A DNA stretch of 64,000 nt from JAHDVS01 sp964370985 (GTDB lineage: Bacteria > Actinomycetota > Thermoleophilia > Gaiellales > Gaiellaceae): contig CAYJLE010000002.1 of NCBI GenBank assembly GCA_964370985.1, positions 62,001 to 126,000 of the forward strand, written 5' to 3'. The notes beneath the pieces are model-generated. The model did not search any database and was not told where the DNA came from. It worked only from the letters and a program-made list of their open reading frames with translations. How positions within the stretch are numbered: position 1 is the stretch's first letter; the number at the start of each line of letters is the position of its first letter. The position numbers were made by a program, and so were the translations under genes. Positions 58,493 through 64,000 of the stretch are shown here, one piece after another.

Positions 58493-59941
58493 ATGAACGC
58501 GGCCGACCACCTGCTCGCCGCGGGTCGCGGCGCTGCGGTCGCGATCGAGGCCGGCGACGAGCGCGTGACCTACGCGGAGCTTCGAGACCGCGTCGCGCGG
58601 GCCGCCGGCGTCTGGCAGGCTTTCGGGCTCGAACGCGGCGGCCGCGTGCTCCTGCTCGCCACCGACTCGGTGGACTGGGTCGTCACCTACCTGGGCGCGA
58701 TCCGGGCGGGCGGTGTCGCCGTGGGGCTCAGCCCTCGCCTCTCCGAGGCGGAGCTCGCGCTCGTCATCGGCGAGAGCGGAGCGAGGTTCCTCGTCCGGGA
58801 GGAGCCGTCCCCCGGGCCCGAGCATGTGGCGTCCGGCCCGGAGTCGCTCTCCCTGGGCGACTTCGCCAGGCGAGCCGCCCGGGCCGTGGCGGCCGGAGCC
58901 GCGGCATGTGACGAGGACGAGCCTGCACTGTGGGTGTACAGCTCGGGCACGACGGGCAGGCCGAAGGGAATCGTCCACGCCCACAGGGTGGTGAGGTCCT
59001 CGACGGGTTTCGCAACCGCGGTGCTGGGCCTGGGTGCGAAGGACCGGCTGCTCGCGACCTCGAGGCTCTTCTTCCCCTACGCGCTCGGAAACGGCCTCTT
59101 CGGCGCGCTCGGGCTCGGTGCGACCCTCGTGCTCGACCGGGAGTGGCCGACGGCGGAGCGGGTCGCCGGCCTGGTGGAGCGGCACCGTCCGACCGTCCTC
59201 TTCAGCGTGCCGACTCTCTACAGCGCGATGCTCCGCGCCGGCGTGGCGGGGCGCCTCGGAGGCGTTCGTCACTTCATCTCGTCCGGGGAGGCCCTGCCCG
59301 CCCGGCTGCACGGAGCCTGGCGGCAGGCGACGGGCGTTGCCCCACGCGACTGCTACGGAGCCTCCGAGACGATCTTCTTCATGCTGCACGGCTGCGACGG
59401 CAGCGGGCTGCTCACGCCGGCTCCCCAGGTCGAGCTGCGCCCGCGCGACCCCGCTTTGCCCCCGGAGACGCCGCATCGGATGTGGCTGCGTCATCCGGCG
59501 ATCGCGCTCGGCTACTGGCAGCGACCCGAGGCCGAGCGCGACGCGTTCCGGGACGGCTGGTACTCGCCGGGCGACCTCTTCGTCGCGCGCCCCGGGGAGC
59601 GCTTCGAGCTTCGCGGCCGTGAGGATGACCTGCTCAAGGTGTCCGGGCGCTGGGTGAGCGTGCTCGACGTGGAGCAGGCCCTGGCCCGCGCGTGCGACGA
59701 GGCCGTCCAGGAGCTCGCGGTCGTCGGCTACCTCGACGAGGAGGGGCTCTCGGCTCTGGCCGTGTTCGCCGTCGCACCTCCCGGCGGGGAGGCGGCGGCG
59801 CGAGCGTCTGTGCAAGCGGCGAGCCAGGCGCTGCCGAAGCTCAAGCGTCCCCGCGACGTGCGGCTCGTGCCGGAGCTGCCGCGCACAGCGACGGGGAAGC
59901 TCCGGCGTGCGGAGCTGCGGGGGCTGCTCAGCCGCCCATGA
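58493..59941 (+). CDS. Benzoate-CoA ligase family acyl-CoA synthetase
   Basis: A 482-residue adenylate-forming enzyme of the benzoate-CoA ligase branch. P-loop YSSGTTGRPKGIVHAH (about 147-162), LFFPYALGNGLFGALGLGATLVLD, the adenylation core CYGASETIFFM, the hinge GREDDLLKVSGRWVS and the C-terminal lysine in RTATGKLRRAEL. It would activate an aromatic or 3-oxo-3-arylpropanoic acid, fitting the carboxylase product. TAGGCT at 58478-58483 (overlapping the previous stop) lies 9 nt before ATG, so it may also have its own leaderless promoter. Confidence 0.9.
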   Translation: MNAADHLLAAGRGAAVAIEAGDERVTYAELRDRVARAAGVWQAFGLERGGRVLLLATDSVDWVVTYLGAIRAGGVAVGLSPRLSEAELALVIGESGARFLVREEPSPGPEHVASGPESLSLGDFARRAARAVAAGAAACDEDEPALWVYSSGTTGRPKGIVHAHRVVRSSTGFATAVLGLGAKDRLLATSRLFFPYALGNGLFGALGLGATLVLDREWPTAERVAGLVERHRPTVLFSVPTLYSAMLRAGVAGRLGGVRHFISSGEALPARLHGAWRQATGVAPRDCYGASETIFFMLHGCDGSGLLTPAPQVELRPRDPALPPETPHRMWLRHPAIALGYWQRPEAERDAFRDGWYSPGDLFVARPGERFELRGREDDLLKVSGRWVSVLDVEQALARACDEAVQELAVVGYLDEEGLSALAVFAVAPPGGEAAARASVQAASQALPKLKRPRDVRLVPELPRTATGKLRRAELRGLLSRP

Positions 59942-60707
59942 AGCGGCCGCCGTTGACGTCGAGCACGACGCCGGTGACGTAGCTCGCGTCGCCGCTCGCG
60001 AGGAACAGGATCGGGGCGGCCGCCTCGGAGAGCTCGGGCATCCTGCGTAGCGGGATCGCATCGAGCACCTCCGCCCGCTCACGCTCGGACAGCTGCTCCC
60101 ACATGCCCTCGAGCCGCGGGCCCGAGAGGAACAGCCCCGGCGCGACGGCGTTGACGCGGATCCCCAGCGGCCCCACCTCCCGTGCGAGCCGCCGGGTCAG
60201 GCCGAGCACCCCGGCCTTTGCGGCCGCGTAGGGGACGCCCGTGACCGGGGTCGTGCCGCGCGCGGCGATCGAGGAGACATTGACGATCGCCCCGCCGCGG
60301 CTCCTTGCCAAGAGCGGGGCGGCGGCCTGGCAGCAGAGGAACGTTCCGCGCAGGTTGACGTCGAGGACGCGGTCGTAGTCCTCGGGGCGGATGTCCGGGA
60401 GATCGCGCGGCGTGCCGAGGCTGCCCCCGGCGAGGTTCACGAGGACGTCGAGGCCGCCGAGCTCCGCTTCGACGCGCGCGAAGGCGGTGCCGACCGACTC
60501 CCCGTCGGACACGTCGAGCTCGAGGGCGATCGCCTTCCCGCCGGCGGCGCGCAGCCCGGCCGCTGCCTCCTCGGCCGCGGCGATCGCGACGTCCGCGACG
60601 ACGACCTTCGCCCCCTCGACGGCCAGGGCCGCGGCGACGGCGCGGCCGAGCCCGCCTCCGCCGCCCGTGACGAGCGCGACGCGCCCCTCGAAGCGGCGCT
60701 CGTTCAC
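59928..60707 (-). CDS. SDR family oxidoreductase
   Basis: A 259-residue classical SDR: NAD(P) loop TGGGGGLG (14-21), NLAGG, the catalytic serine in IVNVSSIAA, the Y-A-A-A-K motif and the C-terminal YVTGVVLDVNGG. Probable 3-hydroxyacyl-CoA or alcohol dehydrogenase in the adjacent pathway. Its 3' end overlaps the convergent CoA-ligase gene by 14 nt, and its GTG overlaps the PaaX stop (GTGA), so the two are coupled. Confidence 0.9.
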   Translation of the reverse strand: MNERRFEGRVALVTGGGGGLGRAVAAALAVEGAKVVVADVAIAAAEEAAAGLRAAGGKAIALELDVSDGESVGTAFARVEAELGGLDVLVNLAGGSLGTPRDLPDIRPEDYDRVLDVNLRGTFLCCQAAAPLLARSRGGAIVNVSSIAARGTTPVTGVPYAAAKAGVLGLTRRLAREVGPLGIRVNAVAPGLFLSGPRLEGMWEQLSERERAEVLDAIPLRRMPELSEAAAPILFLASGDASYVTGVVLDVNGGRFMGG

Positions 60708-61570
60708 GCAGCCCTCCGGGAGGCCGTGCCGTCGAGGACTCCACGCAGGTACCTCATCGCGGGCGTCTCGAGGCGCGTCACGAGCGCGGTGAAGAGCGCG
60801 GAGGCCTCCCGCCCGGGCCACCCGGGAGGAAGCACGTCCGGCGGCAGGCCGGGGTCGAGGTAAGGGAGCTTGCGCCACTGGTGGACAGCAAGGAGGTAGT
60901 CCGTAAACGCGGCGCGGTCGTCGCTCCCCCTGGCCGGCGTCCAGCGCTCGAGCACCGGCCGCTGGTCTGCCACGAACGCTCTGTACATGCTGGCCAGGCG
61001 CTCGAGGTCCCACGCGCGCGCGACAAGGCCGGCCACGTCGCCGAATCCCCGGTAGGAGGCGTCGAACAGATCGACGTACTCTGCCAGGCCGTGCCGCTCG
61101 ATCAGGCGGCGTGCCTCGCCGGCCAGTCGCCGGGGGGCGATCCACACGCCCGCGACGGGGTTGCCGAACCCGAGCCAGCCCAGGCGGGAGCGGAGCACGT
61201 GGCGCTTGGCCCGGTCGGGCTCGGGCACCGAGAACACGGCGAGCGTCCAGCCGTCCGCGAGATCGGCCGGCTCGATCGTCCCGAAGATCCGCCGGTCGCC
61301 GTCCTCGATCAACTGCCGCGTCTCCCCGCCGAGCGCGTACCCCGCCCGGCGCCCCCGGCGCTCGGCCACGAGGACGCCCGAGCGCTTCATCCGCGAGATG
61401 GCGGAGCGGGCGGACCGCCCGTCGAGCCCGAGATCGGCCATCAACGACACGAGCTGCGCGGTGGCGAGCCACGAGCCGAGCCCGTGGCGCGCGACGTTGC
61501 CGTAGATGTCGAGGATGATCGACTTCGGCCGCGGTGCGGCGCTGCCACGTATTGCGCTGCCGGGCGTCAC
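60704..61570 (-). CDS. PaaX family transcriptional regulator
   Basis: A 288-residue PaaX-type repressor: N-terminal winged HTH (SIILDIYGNVARHGLGSW then LGLDGRSARSAISRMKRSGVLVAERRGRR), central PaaX domain (GWTLAVFSVPEPDRAKRHVLRSRLGWLGFG) and C-terminal domain ending LETPAMRYLRGVLDG. The family represses phenylacetate-type catabolic genes and responds to aryl-CoA thioesters. It lies between the BadI-like hydrolase and the SDR and may control this cluster. Confidence 0.92.
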   Translation of the reverse strand: MTPGSAIRGSAAPRPKSIILDIYGNVARHGLGSWLATAQLVSLMADLGLDGRSARSAISRMKRSGVLVAERRGRRAGYALGGETRQLIEDGDRRIFGTIEPADLADGWTLAVFSVPEPDRAKRHVLRSRLGWLGFGNPVAGVWIAPRRLAGEARRLIERHGLAEYVDLFDASYRGFGDVAGLVARAWDLERLASMYRAFVADQRPVLERWTPARGSDDRAAFTDYLLAVHQWRKLPYLDPGLPPDVLPPGWPGREASALFTALVTRLETPAMRYLRGVLDGTASRRAA

Positions 61571-61592
61571 GGGGTCAGACTCCGCAGCCGCC

Positions 61593-62408
61593 TCAGCCCT
61601 GGCGGAACTCCGGGCTGCGGAAGCGGGCGAAGTCGGGCTGCCGCTTGGCCGCGAACGCCTCGGTGCCCTCGTGGGCCTCGTCGCTCTCCGTGAAGACGTC
61701 GAGGCCCGAGTAGGCGAGGCGCGAGATGCCCGCGATCTGCTCGGAGTCGGCGTTGAACGCGGTCTTCAGGAAGCGCAGCGCCGTGGGCGAGTAGGACGCC
61801 ATCCGCTCGCCCCACTCCTGGGCGGCGTCGTGGAGCTCGGCGAGCGGGACGACCCTGTTGACGAGACCCCACCGCTCGGCCGTCTCGGCGTCGTACTGGT
61901 CGAGCAGGAACCAGATCTCCCTCGCGCGCTTCTCGCCGACGACGCGGGCGAGGTAGGCGGCTCCGAAGCCGGCGTCGAAGCTTCCCACCCGCGGGCCGGC
62001 CTGCCCGAAGCGCGCGTGCTCGGCCGCGATCGTGAGGTCGCAGAGCACGTGGAGGACGTGCCCGCCGCCGATCGCGTACCCGTTCACGGCCGCGATCACC
62101 GGCTTCGGCACGTCGCGGATGACCCGGTGCAGGCCCTGGATGTCGAAGATGCCCGACTCCGGGATCCCGTAGCTGCCGGTCAGCGCCTTCTCCTTCATGT
62201 CGCCCCCGGTGCAGAAGGCCTTCTCTCCGGCGCCGGTGAGCACGATCGCGCCGACCTCGCCGCTGCCCCACGCGCGCCTGAAGCAGGCGATCAGCTGGTC
62301 GACCGTCTGGGCGCGAAACGCGTTGTAGCGGTCGGGCCGGTTGATCGTGATCCAGGCGACGCCGCGCCTCACCTCGAAGAGGACGTCCGTGTGCTCCAGC
62401 GTGCTCAT
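61593..62408 (-). CDS. BadI/MenB-type crotonase (2-ketocyclohexanecarboxyl-CoA hydrolase-like)
   Basis: A 271-residue crotonase of the MenB/BadI group: NRPDRYNAFRAQTV, GAGEKAFCTGGDMKEK, RDVPKPVIAAVNGYAIGGGHVLHVLCDLTI, FGQAGPRVGSFDAGFGAAYLARVVGEKRAREIWF. MenB makes dihydroxynaphthoyl-CoA; BadI opens the ring of 2-ketocyclohexanecarboxyl-CoA. No menaquinone genes are nearby, while PaaX, CoA-transferase, thiolase, BadH-like and BadK-like genes are, so BadI-like ring cleavage is favoured. The HVLH segment is MenB-like, so the call stays tentative. Confidence 0.82.
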   Translation of the reverse strand: MSTLEHTDVLFEVRRGVAWITINRPDRYNAFRAQTVDQLIACFRRAWGSGEVGAIVLTGAGEKAFCTGGDMKEKALTGSYGIPESGIFDIQGLHRVIRDVPKPVIAAVNGYAIGGGHVLHVLCDLTIAAEHARFGQAGPRVGSFDAGFGAAYLARVVGEKRAREIWFLLDQYDAETAERWGLVNRVVPLAELHDAAQEWGERMASYSPTALRFLKTAFNADSEQIAGISRLAYSGLDVFTESDEAHEGTEAFAAKRQPDFARFRSPEFRQG

Positions 62409-62544
62409 GGGGACCTCGTTCTCTCGGGACGGCGGGACGGTGAAGCCGCCCGCGCGGGTCGGAATGTGGCGATATATTGACGGTCGACACACATACGTGC
62501 AACCCCGGAGGCGCCGGCCACGGTCCGGTGCCGGAAGGAGCAGG

Positions 62545-63756
62545 ATGGAAAAGCCGCTGGCCGGCATCGCGGTCCTGAGTTGCGAGGTCCAGATCGCCGG
62601 CCCCTACTGCACGATGATGCTGGGCGACCAGGGCGCCGACGTCGTCAAGGTCGAGCAGCCGGGCACGGGCGACGTGGCGAGGAACGTCGCGCCGATCCTG
62701 ACCGGCGAGCAGGGCGAGCAGCGAAGCGGCTACTTCCTGCGCTTCAACCGCAACAAGCGCAGCCTGACGCTGAACCTGAAGAGCGACGCGGGCCGCGAGG
62801 TCTTCCGGGAGCTGGCGCGCGACGTCGACGTCGCCGTCGAGAATTTCCGTCCCGGCCTGCTCGACGAGCTCGGGCTCGGCTACGACGAGCTGTCGCGGGA
62901 GAACCCGCGCCTCGTGTACGCGGGCATCTCCGGCTTCGGCAGCATGGCAGGCTTCGACGGCCCCTTCAGCCGCCGCCCGGCCTACGACATCGTCGCCCAG
63001 GCGATGGGCGGGGTGATGAACACGTGCGGCCAGGCAGGCGGCCCCCCGACGTGGGCGGGGACCGCGCTCGGCGACGTCGTCACCGGGATGAACGCCGCCC
63101 ACGCGATCGCGCTCGCGCTCTTCCAGCGGGAGCGAACGGGCCGGGGACAGCGACTCGATGTGGCCATGTACGACACGATCGTCGCGCTCTCCGAGCGCGC
63201 CATGACGACGTACTCGCTCACCGGTCGGGTGCTCGAGCGCGGCCGGGAGCCGTTCATGTCCCCCTGGGGCCCGTTCCAGTGCAGCGACGGCTGGGTGGCC
63301 CTCGTGATCGCCACCGAGCGCGACTGGGAGCGGTTCTGCGGCGCGATCGAGCGTCCGGACCTCGTCGGGCGAGAGGGGACGAGATCTGGACCGGAGCGGG
63401 CGAGCAGCATGCCGGGCTGGCTGGGCGAGGAGCTCGACGCCTGGTTCGGCGCCCGCACGAAAGCCGAGGTGGTGGAGACGCTGCTCTCGGTCGGCGTGCC
63501 GATCGGGCCGGTGCAGGACGCGAAGGAGATCTTCGAGTGCCCGCACGTCGCCGCGCGGGAGCTGCTGATCGACGTGCCCGACCCGGTGCTCGGCAGCGTG
63601 CGGCTCGTCGGCTCCCCGGTCAAGCTGTCGGGCAGCCCCGAGCCGGTGACCCGCCCGGCGCCGCTGCTCGGGGAGCACACGGACGAGATACTGAGAGAGC
63701 GACTGGGCTACTCCGAGGAGCGGATCGCCCGGCTACGCGAGGAGGGGGTGGTCTAG
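62545..63756 (+). CDS. CaiB/BaiF class III CoA-transferase (3)
   Basis: A 403-residue family III CoA-transferase: LAGIAVLSCEVQIAGPYCTMMLGDQGADVVKVEQP, FNRNKRSLTLNLKS, AGISGFGSMAGFDG, and the aspartate in GTALGDVVTGMNAAH. ATG 62545 has GGAAGGAG just upstream. The 136 bp shared with the divergent BadI-like gene hold an AT-rich TATATT (62473-62478) and a hairpin-forming leader but no convincing promoter pair. The TAG stop abuts the thiolase ATG. Confidence 0.92.
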   Translation: MEKPLAGIAVLSCEVQIAGPYCTMMLGDQGADVVKVEQPGTGDVARNVAPILTGEQGEQRSGYFLRFNRNKRSLTLNLKSDAGREVFRELARDVDVAVENFRPGLLDELGLGYDELSRENPRLVYAGISGFGSMAGFDGPFSRRPAYDIVAQAMGGVMNTCGQAGGPPTWAGTALGDVVTGMNAAHAIALALFQRERTGRGQRLDVAMYDTIVALSERAMTTYSLTGRVLERGREPFMSPWGPFQCSDGWVALVIATERDWERFCGAIERPDLVGREGTRSGPERASSMPGWLGEELDAWFGARTKAEVVETLLSVGVPIGPVQDAKEIFECPHVAARELLIDVPDPVLGSVRLVGSPVKLSGSPEPVTRPAPLLGEHTDEILRERLGYSEERIARLREEGVV

Positions 63757-64000
63757 ATGGGCCGGACGGACGAGGTCACGATCGTCAGCGCCGTCCGCAG
63801 CCCGTTCGGGAAGTTCGGCGGCACGCTCAGGGACTTCACGCTGCCGAAGCTCGGCGGGATCGTGTTCGCCGAGGCGATCCGTCGGGCCGGCATCGACCCC
63901 GCCGACGTCGAGGAGGTCGCGACCGGGGTCAATCTCCCCGGGGCGGACCGCTCGATCGCCCGACAGGTCCTGATCGAGGCGGGTGTCCCGCCCGAGCGCG
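63757..64000 (+). CDS. Thiolase (acetyl-CoA acyltransferase), cut by window end
   Basis: The first 81 codons of a thiolase starting MGRTDEVTIVSAVRSPFGKFGG, the standard N-terminus of acetyl-CoA acetyltransferases. The catalytic cysteine lies beyond the window. It starts immediately after the CoA-transferase stop, so the two form an operon that would activate and then cleave an acyl chain, downstream of ring opening by the divergent BadI-like hydrolase. Confidence 0.9.
   Translation, partial: MGRTDEVTIVSAVRSPFGKFGGTLRDFTLPKLGGIVFAEAIRRAGIDPADVEEVATGVNLPGADRSIARQVLIEAGVPPER

Noticed and set aside
62409..62544. A defined divergent promoter pair between the BadI-like and CoA-transferase genes
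   Set aside because: TATATT (62473-62478) and a reverse-strand TTGCAC are present, but no -35/-10 pair with acceptable match and spacing could be assembled on either strand.

Overview
The window is very GC-rich (mostly G or C at third codon positions) and reads like a chromosome segment of an actinobacterium. Supporting signs are a SigR/RsrA-type redox sigma pair with an actinobacterial promoter, an F420-type LLM flavoprotein, many GTG starts, and TANNNT -10 boxes 6-12 nt before start codons, which indicates leaderless mRNAs. A Thermoleophilia-like lineage (Gaiellales/Solirubrobacterales) is my inference. Two 10-N gaps (6950-6959, 15250-15259) sit in corrupted G/C-run sequence, so this looks like a draft or metagenome scaffold. 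I see no rRNA, tRNA, CRISPR, insertion sequence or prophage. The longest gene-free stretch is 199 bp (45884-46082), and it is regulatory.

Region 1 (1-26.9 kb) is mixed housekeeping. It holds a truncated XRE regulator, NAD synthetase, a TetR regulator, OsmC, a large hybrid histidine kinase, a class V aminotransferase, an M16 protease, an amidohydrolase and a MobA-like transferase. These are followed by an HTH-LytR_C membrane protein, the sigR/rsrA pair, an HMA chaperone, a YbaK protein, HtrA, MscS, a DapA-like aldolase, leuCD, CrcB with DUF190, DsrE, a PfkB kinase, PhzF, an acyltransferase, SixA, an ABC-2 exporter and an MBL hydrolase.

Region 2 (26.9-44.2 kb) is catabolic and arranged as coupled operons. 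An iclR-hcrC-hcrA-hcrB-tetR operon encodes a three-subunit molybdenum hydroxylase whose FAD subunit carries the four-cysteine [4Fe-4S] loop typical of 4-hydroxybenzoyl-CoA reductase. It diverges from a BadH-like dehydrogenase and BadK-like hydratase across a region with two palindromes spaced 21 bp. Next come an acetoacetate-CoA ligase/thiolase pair, two class III CoA-transferases, and an LLM-ACAD-CitE-MaoC-CaiB operon that resembles C5-dicarboxylate (itaconate/mesaconate) degradation.

Region 3 (44.2-64 kb) is the most striking. Two tandem paralogous IclR regulators diverge from a ten-gene operon of about 14 kb. The operon has the architecture of acetophenone carboxylase (HyuA-like, small zinc gamma-like, HyuA-like, HyuB-like), followed by a branched-chain-type ABC importer, a UroD-like protein and a benzoate-CoA-ligase-family enzyme. 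The importer ATPase is a natural LivG-LivF fusion split by one in-frame amber codon. An SDR, a PaaX-type regulator, a BadI/MenB-type crotonase, a third CoA-transferase and the start of a thiolase follow.

Taken together, the right-hand 37 kb can import, carboxylate and CoA-activate a ketone (possibly aromatic), dehydroxylate a hydroxyaryl-CoA, and run modified beta-oxidation with thiolysis to acetyl-CoA. Individual substrates are inferred from family and gene order and were not observed directly.
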